Notes: generated by a model from the sequence alone, not told the origin. Counted from the stretch's first letter, positions 20,560-30,359 are shown. The stretch: DNA of 64,000 nucleotides from Micrasema longulum (GCA_022494885.1 JAGVSM010001398.1:1-64000); one strand, 5' to 3'. Translations and numbers: made by a program.

Positions 20560-21600
20560 AAAAAAAAACATAATCACAGGTCACATAGTTATTTTGACAA
20601 AAAAATATGAAAATGCATGTTTCTATAAACCGCTTTTTAGCCAATTTGTCATCGGATGATCAAACATAACTATATATGATACACTTGGAAGATCGATTTG
20701 ACGAATACGAAATTTGAACATAGGTTTTCTGTCAATCTCTCGCAGATAGATGCCTCGCCGATACTGTGCGAATAATCTAAAATCGACAAAATCTCCGCAC
20801 CCTAAAACTAAACCTCCCAAGTGATTTTTTTTGAGAAAAAGTATCACAATGACTACAATTTTTTCTTTTCTGTGTCGGTACTTTTTGCCATCTTCAAAAA
20901 TAGTTCGTATTTATATACCGTCCGTCCGAAGAAGGCAGATAAAACTGGGCGCTTTTGAGGGTTTTTGTATGGTCCTAGCTACCGTAACAAACAATTTGTC
21001 AAAGAAACTAAACTACAAAGACACGCCAATGATAAATATATTATATAGTGTGCGAAAAAGGCATTTCTTTAGTGCGCTAATCCAGGGAGAAAATACGGGA
21101 ATATATTTGTACGGAGAAAATTCAGACCGCGTTTCCTCTTGAAAATCAATAGAAGACACCTCTGAATTTTCCTAGTCGGCGATTAAGATCGTACAGTATA
21201 TTTTATCTACCAACCTTCTCCAATAATATGACGCACTTCATTGGGTTATCTCGTTTGTTATTAATTATTAGATAAGATTATATAATTAATAATTATGTAA
21301 AATGTAATATTAATGTCGATGTTTTTAACGATTTTTTTAATCATAAAAGAAAAACCATTACCAAATTGATAAAATCAAATATTCCTTTACGTTAATTTTT
21401 ATTATTTTAACATTTTGTACATACTGTAAATTGTACATTAGCGGGCTTATTGCGAGTAAAATGATGGTTTCTTCCAATCAACCAACAAAATATAAACAGT
21501 AAAAAATTACGTTTTTATGTTATAAAACGTATTCAATAGAAAATAAAATTAAAAGTTTAAGATACATAAAAATAGAAAAGACTGTATTATATATTATTTA
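20560..21600. other. Unassigned DNA with short overlapping frames
   Basis: Open frames of 74 codons (minus, 20847-20623) and 103 codons (plus, 20831-21142) show no family resemblance. 20770-20860 (CACCCTAAAACTAAACCTCC ... GAGAAAAAGTATCACAATG) resembles 43540-43590, so at least part is an unnamed repeat. 21200-21600 is plain AT-rich. Confidence 0.35.
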
Positions 21601-22015
21601 TTTACTTACCTTAAATCAGTATTATTACTAAACGGGAAAAGGGAATAAAGAGGAAAAAAAGGAGGAGAGATTAAGAAAGAGAATGGAGATGTTTCTTCAG
21701 ACGTGATTTGAACAGAGATACTGCAGTAACATCTTTGATGGTGGATGGGAGATGATTCCTCAGTCGAGCCGCATGGACACTATATGAGTTAGTGAAGGAA
21801 GATGAATTGTAGATGGGTATTAAGAGAGTGCCTCGAGAATTAGAACGAAGAGGTAAACCATGAACTGATAAGCGTTGAAATTTTTCACGATAGTATATAG
21901 GAGCGTTAGGACTATGAAGTACTTTGAACAGAAGTGAGAGGGAGTTATAGTCTCTCCGCTGTCTAATTCTGAGCCATTTCAGTTGCCTACGATTGTCAGA
22001 ATTTGGTTATATTTC
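21600..22015 (-). pseudogene. CR1/Jockey-like LINE C-terminus, distinct from LINE-B
   Basis: Minus strand reads NSDNRRQLKWLRIRQRRDYN, SLSLLFKVLHSPNAPIYYRE, KFQRLSVHGLPLRSNSRGTL and AARLRNHLPSTIKDVTAVSL, then FKSRLKKHLHS. It is collinear with the LINE-B tail but clearly different in sequence. About 120 codons without a stop suggest a younger relic. Confidence 0.82.
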
Positions 22016-22289
22016 CTAAAAATCATACCTCTGATGGTGCGATACATATTTTTTATCAAAAATCATTACATCATTTAAGAAATTGTAACGTTTTGCATTT
22101 ATATCTATAAATAATTTACCGTCGCCTTTATGTAATGATTTATTGTCTGCTAGCAATATCAAAAGCCAATTACACGAATCAATAAAAAAAAATGGTGAAC
22201 ATTTTATTGCGCTTTTTTATGGCCCAACCGTAAAACGTAGCTCCTATGTAGTTATCGCAATTTCAGTTATAAGAAGAGTAATAAACACG

Positions 22290-22925
22290 GACGTGTACTA
22301 TTTTTGAGAAGGTAATATGGAAGTCTAGGCATTAACAGGGCTTGTGACCTGTCATATTATATTATTTATTGTTTCAGCATTTACTTTGTGTAAAAAATTT
22401 TTGAATTTAATTAAAATAAAACACTTTGTAAATTTACCACACAAGAGTTTAATACATTAAAACTCGACTAGTTTCGGGTAATCAGTATTACCCGTCCTCA
22501 GGTGTATTTACATTTATATTTACACCTGAGGATGGGTAATACTGATTACCCGAAACTAGTCGTGTTTTAATGTATTAAACTCTTGCGTGGTAAATTTACA
22601 AAGTGTTTTATTTTAATTAAATTCTAATGGCCTGTCGCTGGCTGGTTTGAGTGGCCGCTTTACATGCCGTCCAACATTCACCATTCTGTCCATGTTTAAA
22701 CATCCACATTTCCTCAACTCGTCCAACTGTTAACTTTTTAAACCAGTTAGTTTAATCAACAATGTTTGGAGCATGTCAAAATGTTTGTTGACAAGCTGGA
22801 TTTTCTCCCTAGGGAATTGTTTAGATCTTAATTTGCTGCAACTGAAAGGGACGTGGCCACTTAAACTAGCCAATGATAGGTCGTGAGTCCTGTAAATGCC
22901 TAGACTTCCATATTCCCCTCTCAAG
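22290..22925. repeat. Foldback-A copy with nested hammerhead inverted pair
   Basis: 22300-22353 holds GAAGTCTAGGCATTAACAGG and GACCTGTC. The family resumes at 22628 with TGGCCTGTCGCTGGCTGGTT and continues to the opposite arm (ACTTAAACTAGCCAATGATA) ending near 22925. The insert 22354-22627 is flanked by TGACCTGTC / TGGCCTGTC. Confidence 0.8.
22400..22625. ncRNA. Head-to-head pair of hammerhead-like motifs
   Basis: Arms of about 105 bases (22402-22508 and 22518-22624) are near-perfect inverted copies. Plus motif: ACAC (22522-22525), CTGAGGA, T, GGGTAAT, ACTG, ATTACCC, GAAAC, TA, GTC (ending 22561), then GTGT. This gives stem I ACAC/GTGT, a 7-bp stem II, a 2-bp stem III and a GUC cleavage site. 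The minus motif (22466-22501) is the same with C in place of the extra T and weaker stem I. This is the layout reported for Penelope-like element ribozymes. Activity is inferred only. Confidence 0.65.
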
Positions 22926-23154
22926 AATGTTTTCCCTCTCTATTGCAACAAATTCAGAGTTACAGATAATATGTGCGCGTAAACCATCTGTATTATTTGT
23001 TTTGTAACTTTTACAATACTTGGCAACTGTGGAGATAAAAAAAAAGATTTGCTGATACTTATTTATAGGTTCAGAACGCAAATATAGTACGAGCAGATAC
23101 GCCTGGACCCCGATAACAATGGGAAGTGGACGAAGTAACATATATTTCATCATC

Positions 23155-23415
23155 ATCATTCCCTTTCCGCACCCAATGGTGCATAGGGCACTGCATTGGT
23201 ACACTAATCGCAGCGTATCTTGATCATTTTTGTTACATGAAGGTAAGATGATCAGTCTTACGCTTCAGGTACCAGTCCAGGGACTACGAAATATTTTTAG
23301 TGTAAAAACACCCTTTAAGATAAATATTTCATATCAATCTTGTCGGTAATCGAACCCGAGACCTCTTACATGGTAGGCAAACGCGCTGACAATTATACCA
23401 CGAGGCCGACATCAA
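23155..23415 (-). mobile_element. SINE-1 copy, complete
   Basis: Runs from the ATGATGATG-type tail (TCATCATCATTCCCTTTCCG at the left) through TGGTGCATAGGGCACTGCAT, AGTCTTACGCTTCAGGTACC and TCGAACCCGAGACCTCTTAC to the head ACCACGAGGCCGACA. Gives the full-length structure of the family in minus orientation. Confidence 0.88.
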
Positions 23416-23429
23416 ATAAATATAAAACA

Positions 23430-23860
23430 ATTTTGTTTTTAACCAGTTTCAAAGCCACACAAACTTTTTTATTAGAGAGTGATTAATTTAAAGATTTTTT
23501 TTTTTGACGCGACGATACTTTGCTTCATATAATGGCCACACTGATGATTAAACGTCAAACGGTGTATAAAACTTCTTTAAAAACGGAAATAAAACTAATA
23601 CGATACGTCAATTCAACCTAATTAAGTGTTTTGGGTAATGCTTAAGGTCGCAATAATGTTCTAAATGAAAATAATCCTAATAAATAAAATAAATTTTAAA
23701 AAATTGTTTTTAACCACTATTTTTTTTTTCACCGACCGGTTTCAAAGCAAACAAGCTTCTTCGTCAAGGTTTATTATAATGAATAACCACAAAGTTAGTG
23801 GTTCAAATATAAACTTTATATATAGAAAATCATCATGTTTGGTGTCACGTGTTTGACGTT
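23430..23860 (-). mobile_element. Penelope-like relic with hammerhead-like core
   Basis: Contains TGTTTTTAACC words at both 23435 and 23705, and on the minus strand the core TTGACGA, A, GAAGC...GCTTT, GAAAC, CG, GTC, GGT (23767-23731). Stem I ACC/GGT and a 2-bp stem III fit a minimal hammerhead, but the first core C is U. 23465-23560 is the inverted homologue of 24365-24425. Confidence 0.55.
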
Positions 23861-24366
23861 TAACCCTCCTTCCCCGGTGCGCGGTGATGTGTAGCTAGTA
23901 CACATTGCGTCTAATAACTATAATATCTTTATAAATATAATAAATATTGGGTTTAGGTTTACAGTATTCCATCATTACACATTTACGTATCGACTGAAAT
24001 AATTTGTAATTAAATAATAAGTACTTAATAGGCACAAAAAAAAAGCATTTTATCGGAAATCGGGGATAAATTACAAATATCATCAAAAGTATACTCACAG
24101 TATACCGATAACACCTGGCGTTACATGTCCACTACATGTCCAGTCACGTAGTTCAGTACTAGCTACTTAGTAGCTCTCGGGAAGTTGACGCGGGTGCACC
24201 TTAGATTTGAAATATTATCATCTTTGAATTAAATTATGGTTAATTAAAGCCATTCCCTATAAATATCCAATTTTTTCCTTTTTAAATCCCTTATTTTTTT
24301 AATGTGTAGTGACTACACAGCACCGTAACGCGCAGTTTTTTTTTAGGACAGTAAAGGAAAGGTTAA
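23860..24366 (+). mobile_element. piggyBac-like MITE, copy 1
   Basis: Bounded by TTAA on both sides (23860-23863, 24363-24366). Ends start CCCTCCTTCCCC and, in reverse complement, CCTTTCCTTTACTG. Subterminal words TGTAGCTAGTACACATTGCG and TGTAGTGACTACACAGCACC are small palindromes. No ORF. A second copy lies in opposite orientation at 47.76-48.27 kb. TTAA target duplication is the piggyBac hallmark, so the superfamily is inferred from that. Confidence 0.78.
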
Positions 24367-24419
24367 TCATCAGTGTGGCCATTTATGAAGCAAAAATTAA
24401 TATCCCCAAATTAAACACT

Positions 24420-25288
24420 CTCTAGGGCAGCGGTCGGCAAACTCATTAGTCAAAAGAGCCAAAGATCAGCATACCGACGATTAAGTTTTTTTTTGAGAGC
24501 CAAATTTCTTTTCGTTAAAATGTTTCCTGTTCAAAGCCAACGAACCTCATTATGCAGTGAAGATCTCCGCATCTTTGTTATTGAGTAAACATTCTTTAAA
24601 TTAGCGAGGTAATTTAACGACAATTGTGTTGACAATCCTGATCACTGAATCCATAATATTTTTTAAATTTTGCCTCTTCTTGAATGATGCAATGGATCTC
24701 GTAATTAATTTTTGCTCCGTACGTTGAAATTGAAATAATATTATCAAGTTTAATATGATTTTAACAGAAGTAGCCGCTCGATTGTGGAATAATCTACCCA
24801 CTAAACGCCCCTTCTTTATTTACATTTAAGTCAAGATTAAAATGTCACTATCTAAATATTTAAATTGTTCCTTTATTATTTTACATATTTCCTTCCCATC
24901 CCCTCTCTTCTCTTCATAGTGTAGTGTTATGTTAATTTTTATTTTGTTAATCTATGTTTTTAATTTTTGTATACATTGTAAGATTCAATATGTCCGTGTA
25001 TTTATAATTTTCTCAAACTGAACGGTTTGGGTGGGTAGGAAGAAATTGCCTCAATGCAATATGCCCGCCCTTATATGTATATATATATACATATATTGTA
25101 TATGTATATAAAGTGTCAAATAAATAAATGTTTCTTCATGCATTCAATTACTGTATTTGCTATATTTTCAATAATTCAAAAGGCTTCCTAGAAGTTCTTC
25201 TGTCTAAATAATTTGAACAAAAAGTTTAACTTGCGCTGAGCCGCACTCGAGTGGCTAAAGAGCCGCTTTGCTGATAACTGCTCTAGGG
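24420..25288 (+). mobile_element. Non-autonomous hAT element with 8-bp target duplication
   Basis: CTCTAGGG occurs at 24420-24427 and 25281-25288. Between them the ends are CAGCGGTCGGCAAAC at 24428 and, reverse-complemented, CAGTTATCAGCAAAG at 25280, with AGAGCC subterminal words on both sides. Size, CAG start and 8-bp duplication are diagnostic for hAT. It holds a nested LINE-B copy and no transposase. Confidence 0.87.
24765..25130 (+). mobile_element. LINE-B copy 3, nested in the hAT element
   Basis: Starts within VAARLWNNLPTKRP (plus strand), then the 3' UTR with GGGTAGGAAGAAATTGCCTC, CAATATGCCCGCCCTTATAT and tail AAGTGTCAAATAAATAAATG. Truncated to the last codons of ORF2. Confidence 0.85.
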
Positions 25289-25289
25289 G

Positions 25290-26030
25290 AAAGAGGAGAT
25301 TCATAATTGCACCCAGGACAAACTCGTACCGTCTGGGAGCAAAGGAGGTATAAGTACCTCGGGCTGTTGTTCCGCCGGGGAATGCAGTGGAGCGTGGTGC
25401 TTACCGCTTACCGTTTAGTGCTCTCGCTGCTTACGCGTACTGCTCGTAGCCCGCTGCTTACACAACGATAGCGAAAGGTTCGATTGGGTAACGAAATACC
25501 TCCGCGACGACCGTTGAATTCATTCCTGAAGTAAGAACTAACAGACTGATGTAAGTAGTAAAAATCTAGGTAATTAATTAGTCGTGTTTCAATGCGAGTT
25601 TTTTTTCCAACTACTGCTAATCCGAAATCCTACTATAAAACCAACACGAATAGCAAATCAAACTAACCGATGAACCAATTAAGTTTTCCAAAACGAAAGC
25701 CATTTACAGAAGTGAACAAATTGGATTTTGTCTAAGAAAAGAGACCATTGCAGGAGACTACTGCGAGTCATTGCATAGATTTTTATACGAATTTCATACT
25801 TATTGTTTTTATGTAAGTATTATAAAAAAATGAATGCAGAGGTAATCTGAAAGTATAATCAAGGTATTTGTAAAAAAAAACATTCTACAATCAGATTTAA
25901 AAAGAAAACACACATTGAACCAACAGAAAAATGTATTTGTATTTTTTAAACATTTTTAACAATTTTAACAATCAAAGACACATAAATCAAACAATATTGC
26001 AAATTTTATTTTAAATAAAAACAATTATCA
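25290..26030. other. Unassigned DNA, moderately GC-rich at the left
   Basis: 25300-25520 is GC-richer than its surroundings, and a donor-like GTAAGTAG lies at 25552. No protein family was recognised. Could be a host non-coding exon or old repeat. Confidence 0.25.
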
Positions 26031-26039
26031 ACGACCACT

Positions 26040-26275
26040 TCTTTCAGTACGAAATTTGAGTTTCTTTTCTCTTACTGAATTTTTCTAAATCTATTTCAAT
26101 AGTTGAAATTGCACACCTTTACTGGTTTTCCAGATTTACGTCTGTTATTGACGCCTTTTTAAAATTTTTATAAAAGGTTTCGTATGTAGATCCAAAGGCA
26201 CTTATAATTTTTTGGGCAAAACATCTTATACTAGGAAATTTTGTTGTTGTTATGTACCTTCTATAAAATTATATT
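26040..26275 (-). pseudogene. hAT transposase C-terminal dimerisation fragment
   Basis: Minus reading SIRCFAQKIISAFGSTYETF, then a short-form ...KNFKKASITDVNLENQ, RCAISTIEIDLEKFSKRKET. This aligns with the FGSTY.CE..FS.M...KS..RS.LTD.NL...LRIA.....D...L...K pattern of hAT transposases. Stops and shifts are present. Different family from the intact ORF at 224. Confidence 0.68.
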
Positions 26276-26284
26276 TTTAGAATC

Positions 26285-26500
26285 GTGGGGTATATATTTC
26301 TACACTTATATTTTATTTATTTTCTTTTATTTAGGAAACAAACAGTACAGTTACAAAGTTTAATATTTTACACAATTAGACTTAACTCTAATGGACCAGT
26401 GAAGTTTCCATATTATAAAGCAATTATATGTAAGGTTAATTATGAATGTATAAAAAAGAGAAGGAAAAGAAAACGAAGAAATTTATGTTTATAAATTTGT
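26285..26500 (-). repeat. LINE 3' UTR-like fragment
   Basis: TTTTATTTATTTTCTTTTAT and GGAAACAAACAGTACAGTTA resemble minus-oriented LINE tails elsewhere in the window. No coding part. Confidence 0.35.
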
Positions 26501-26519
26501 ATAAACCACTTTGACAAAC

Positions 26520-26965
26520 AATTTTGAGTTACACTTCGACCGGTTTCGAGGTCACTACCCCATCGTTAGGAATTAAACTAACTTATAATTACACGCGTTG
26601 CTATTTACATTATAAAATATTGTATGAAAGAGACATCAAAATGAAAGAAAGAGAGAGAAAGAAGATAAAATTAATCATAACGGGAATATTTTTAAAAGAG
26701 GACTCGAAGTTAAATTTAATCGATTATTTATTATTTTAAGTTTTTGATTAATGGCTTTACTAATTTCTAATCGTTCTTAATTGTCTGAACGAAAACCATT
26801 TTTATTGACATGCAAAATTTCTACACCCGTTTCTTGATTAAAATCATGGTTTTTAAATATAAAATAATTTGCGAATTCTGAAAAATTATTATTACTGAGA
26901 CATCTTGTATGTTCTTTGATTCGAACGTAAAATTTACGTGAAGTTTTTCCAGTAATTTGGACAAT
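26520..26965 (-). pseudogene. Penelope-like element: GIY-YIG endonuclease end and hammerhead-like motif
   Basis: Minus strand 26960-26745 reads VQITGKTSRKFYVRIKEHTR, CLSNNNFSEFANYFIFKNHD, FNQETGVEILHVNKNGFRSD, then a stop and ERLEISKAIN. This fits the GIY-YIG domain of Penelope-like elements (GQTGR.F..R..EH, S.FA.H....H, EIL....KG..L...E..EI). About 180 bases further along the same strand lies CTAACGA ... GAAAC, CG, GTC (26569-26538), a hammerhead-like core with one mismatch. This links the two signals in one element. Confidence 0.72.
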
Positions 26966-26984
26966 TTGGACAATTTGAACAATT

Positions 26985-27300
26985 TGATTTATTTTATTTA
27001 ATGATTACGTGAAATACACTTCGAATTGGTTGATCATCCACCTTATAGTTCAGATTTTGGTCCTAGTGACTTTTTCCTGTTTCCAAACTTGAAAAAATGG
27101 CTCGCAGGAAAAAGATTCAGCTCAAACGAAGAAGTGATTACCGAAACTAACGCGTATTTTGAGAGGTTCCCGAAATCGTATTATTCAGATGGTATAAAAA
27201 ACTTGGAATATCGTCTTACTTCGTGTGTCGAAGTAAAAGGAGACTTTGTTGAGAAATAAATGGTTTTTGAAAAAAAAAAGTTTTTTTCGTACTTAGAAAG
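26985..27300 (+). pseudogene. mariner transposase C-terminus
   Basis: Reads IHFELVDHPPYSSDFGPSDF, then FLFPNLKKWLAGKRFSSNEE and a tail ending VEVKGDFVEK before the stop at 27259. HPPYSPDLAPSD with its last catalytic aspartate, LKKWLAGKRFSSNEEVI and ELKGDYVEK are hallmark mariner sequences. The upstream two-thirds are missing. The AAAAAAAAAG-type sequence follows towards the lost terminal repeat. Confidence 0.92.
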
Positions 27301-27785
27301 CTTCATTTTCAATCCGCCCTCGTACATGACCGCGGGTCGCACGCAAGGGCGCCGAACATCCCCATGTGGAAGCTATAAATACGCCCGAGGTTTCTGCAAA
27401 TACGTGTTTTCGATGAATCTACTGCTCGGTTTAATTTACCTTCTCTAATACGGCAGCTCTTATCTCCTTTTCTAATCAGTTCATTATTTGCTCTGCGAGT
27501 GGTTTGCGCAGACAGTAGTTGACGATGCACGTTTTCTCAAACAGCATAAAGCAGGTGTGAATTACTTTGGTCAACGCTATCAATCACGCTTACTCTATTT
27601 CAAACTGGTACTGACTCGATCCCATCACAACAATTTAGTTAAGCTCATTAATGATACTTTTTAGCGCCATTTTCTTTCGTGCGGGGTCCTCGCACCGGCC
27701 ATTTCTCTTCGTGAGAAACTTATTTATGATCTACTGCGTTTAAAATCCGAACTCAACGGCGCGCGGTGCTGACGGTAGTGAGTCA
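27300..27785. other. Unassigned moderately GC-rich DNA
   Basis: Contains a TATA-like CTATAAATACGCCCGAGG near 27372 and no recognised protein. LTR, promoter or old repeat are all possible. Confidence 0.25.
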
Positions 27786-27842
27786 AGGCCCGTTTCACAC
27801 CATGGTAGAAATCCACACGGCACGATAAAATCACATCGGAGG

Positions 27843-27965
27843 GATATTTATTTATTTATTTCACAGTTTTTAAATGTACAGAGGTTCATTGTTTCAGGTC
27901 TCGGCTAGCTATGAAATACCTGTGTTTTAGGTAGGACCTTTTTTTTACACGTTTTTTTTACCATT
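27843..27965 (-). repeat. LINE 3' UTR fragment
   Basis: TATTTATTTATTTATTTCAC at the left, then ACAGAGGTTCATTGTTTCAG and ATGAAATACCTGTGTTTTAG. Reads as a minus-oriented LINE tail without coding sequence. Confidence 0.4.
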
Positions 27966-28104
27966 AAATTATGCTTAAAATTTTAAAAAAAAAAACAATA
28001 ATATCAAAAATTACTATAATTCAGAAAACATATCCATAATAATAAAAATTGAAACATAAATACAAATTAGAAAAAAAAATATTTTTTTATAAAATTTGAT
28101 AATT

Positions 28105-28300
28105 TTTTTATGTATTCTTATTTTGTTAATCTTTGTTTTTAATTTTTGTATAAAATTGTAAGATTCAATATGCCCATGTATTTGTAATTTTCTCAAACTA
28201 AACGGTTTGGGTTGGTAGGGAGAAATTGCCTTAAGGCAATATGCCCGCCCTTTATACATATATTGTATATGTATATAAAGTGTTAAATAAATAAATATAT
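28105..28300 (+). mobile_element. LINE-B copy 4 (3' UTR only)
   Basis: TTTGTTAATCTTTGTTTTTA, ACTAAACGGTTTGGGTTGGT, AAGGCAATATGCCCGCCC, tail GTGTTAAATAAATAAATA. Confidence 0.85.
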
Positions 28301-28314
28301 ACGAAGCACAAACT

Positions 28315-28500
28315 TTAACAACTTTGTTTTTATCCACTTATTTATTATTTTTTATATCGACCGGCTTCGAGCTATACAAGCTTCTTTATCAAGGTATAAT
28401 AAACCAATTATACCTTGATAAAGAAGCTTGTGTTGCTTTGAAACCGGTCGGTAGAAAAAAAGGGGGTTAAAAACTAAGTTGTTTTTTATATTTATTTTGT
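28315..28500. ncRNA. Inverted pair of hammerhead-like cores (Penelope-like relic)
   Basis: Plus core: TTGATAA (28415-28421), A, GAAGC...GCTTT, GAAAC, CG, GTC (to 28449), GGT. The minus core is at 28392-28359 with GAAGC in place of GAAAC. Outer ends ACTTTGTTTTTATCC and GGGGTTAAAAACTAAGT are inverted. The core is degenerate (CU to UU, G to A), so activity is unlikely. Confidence 0.5.
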
Positions 28501-28627
28501 TATTTAGAAAATACACCATTAAAAATTAGAAAATGAAACATGAATGTAAATAAGAAAACATAATTATAGTGTAATATTTTTTTATTTATTTGTTTAATTT
28601 CAGGCAAACGCAATTCAATTTTATTTT

Positions 28628-28695
28628 ATTTATGCATATATTACCGTATTTATTCATATATTACCAAATTTATTCATATATTACCAATAGCTGGT
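28628..28695 (+). repeat. Short tandem repeat, about 20-bp unit
   Basis: TTATTCATATATTACCAAAT-type unit repeated about three times (TATTACCGTATTTATTCA, TATTACCAAATTTATTCA, TATTACCAATAGC). Confidence 0.6.
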
Positions 28696-29054
28696 ACAAC
28701 ATGACTAACCTCCAGTTGATTTTGTTTTGCAGTATTTGTACCCGAGGATAAGCGCTGAATATTTTTTACGTAAATACAAAATAATAAAATAAACGTCAAT
28801 CCACCCTGACTTTACCGTGCCGTGTGGGTTTGAACGATGCTTGTGAAAAAGGCCACAGACGTAGAGCCGGTTGCACAAAATCAATTTGGTTGCCTGCGTT
28901 TACTAGACTAATCCAGAGCACTGTAATAAAATAGACAAACAAAATGTGCAGTTATTCGGAAAACAAATATCACAATTTAAAATATAAAAACTCAATACGA
29001 TTTCTACAGTTTATTTTATCAAATGAAACGCGTCAATTTTTTTTTGCTTTGCCA

Positions 29055-29085
29055 CGGGACCACAACCCGGTTAATTTTATTTATT
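29055..29085 (-). repeat. SINE-2 head fragment
   Basis: GCCACGGGACCACAACCCGG is the reverse complement of the SINE-2 start. The rest is missing. Confidence 0.6.
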
Positions 29086-29199
29086 CGCTTTTAAAAACAG
29101 TTCACAAAAAAAACATATAACGGATAATCATACATGAATGCTAGTTAAGAGTAGGTACTTATGTTATTATATATACATATATATACTAAGTGTTATTAA

Positions 29200-29545
29200 A
29201 TATTTGTTGATAACCACTTACCGACTTTTCTATGTCTGCCGGTTTCGTGACGTACCCGTCTCTTCGTCAGGACCCAATTAAAACAACATTCAAAACCCAT
29301 TATACACTTTCATCATAGTTGTTGCACAAAAATATAAAACCAACACGACATGCATTTTAATAAGCAACCCTCACATGCGCTGATTAGGTTATGAAAATAT
29401 TTTATGCTGTGGGAGAAATAGTTGAAAAAAGAGGGTTGGTATGAAAGATTTACTTGGTGTCCTGACGAAGAGACGTATACGTGTAGAAACCGGAAGATAT
29501 AGAAAAGTCGGTAAGTGGTTGTATACAAATATTCAATTACATTTA
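29200..29545. ncRNA. Inverted pair of hammerhead-like cores, CTGACGA type
   Basis: Minus core 29269-29241: CTGACGA, A, GAGACG, GGTA, CGTCAC, GAAAC. Plus core 29462-29490: CTGACGA, A, GAGACG...CGTGTA, GAAAC. Outer ends ATAACCACTTACCGAC and GTCGGTAAGTGGTTGTATAC are inverted. Both lack a clear GUC after GAAAC, so cleavage is not predicted. Confidence 0.5.
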
Positions 29546-29587
29546 GTGAAATGTTTGACCACAAAGTTAATGCTTTAAATATTAATA

Positions 29588-29850
29588 ATATTGTGGCGGG
29601 GAAACGCCAACAGCCGTGAGTTTGGCAGATCCGAACTCTGCTTTGGCCCGCAACGCGTAGTCCGCTGCAACGCCAGCCCGGACGAGGCTACTTAACACCG
29701 TACATCGAAAGTACTCGACACATTTCATCTTGACAGTTCGTGTTGTCTGGCCACCAGCTCTCCCGCCAGCGCTCGCTATTATAAATTCCTTCTGTATGAA
29801 ATAATAGGATATAACCCGTGTGTAACTACTTAATAAATAACTTCAATTGT
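29588..29850 (+). other. GC-rich patch, possible solo LTR
   Basis: TGTGGCGGGGAAACGCCAAC at the left, a TATA-like TATTATAAATTCC near 29780 and a TAATAAATAAC word after it. These suggest LTR-like order, but no target duplication, primer site or internal gene was seen. Confidence 0.25.
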
Positions 29851-29931
29851 AATCCATCTTTCTCATTTAACTTCAAATCAACTCACGCGCACCCATCCTT
29901 TAATATATATATATATATATTTTATTTTATC

Positions 29932-29982
29932 GTTGCCAGTCTAACTAGAGTAAGTGCCCCGCTTACTAGACAGGCAACTGTT
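29932..29982. repeat. Imperfect palindrome / long hairpin
   Basis: TTGCCAGTCTAACTAGAGTA ... CTTACTAGACAGGCAAC fold back over a TGCCCCG loop, with a small deletion in the right arm. Confidence 0.7.
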
Positions 29983-30359
29983 TTTTTTTACATACCTCGG
30001 TATTTTCTTGAATTTTGTTACGGGAAAAGCATATTTTTTTTTTAATAAGCTCAAACTTAAAGCTAACACATAATGTTAGGTGTTTTTCCTGTGAGCCTCA
30101 ATTATTTTTTCGGAGAAAAGAGCTTGTAAAGCATACAAAGATACTATCTTTTGCTTTCGTAAGAAAGACTTTTGGAGTTCACAATTCACAACAAAACCCA
30201 TCGTAGTTAATTATTTTCTCCGCCGCAGTTCTGTCACGTCTATTTCCTCGACACTTATTGGTAATGAAAAGATCGGACTTTTTCCGTTATTGTGACCAAC
30301 AGCTGTGGCCTTTATTGGTATTCCTAGTGCTATAAAAACACATATCCCACGTCTGATAA

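Larger units (their letters stand above)
27786..28854. mobile_element. Putative DNA element bounded by imperfect inverted repeats
   Basis: GGCCCGTTTCACACCATGG ... CCACACGGCACGATAAAATC (27787-27832) matches, inverted, 28805-28854 (CCGTGCCGTGTGGG ... TTGTGAAAAAGGCC). No target duplication was identified. The interior is filled with LINE tails and a Penelope-like relic, so the original element is obscured. Confidence 0.5.

Noticed and set aside
28628..28695. CRISPR-like direct repeats
   Set aside because: About three AT-rich units in tandem without spacers in a eukaryotic background; a simple tandem repeat.
29588..29850. Solo LTR of a Gypsy- or BEL-type element
   Set aside because: TATA-like and GC-rich order is suggestive, but no TG...CA with target duplication, primer-binding site or polypurine tract could be shown; kept only as a low-confidence patch.
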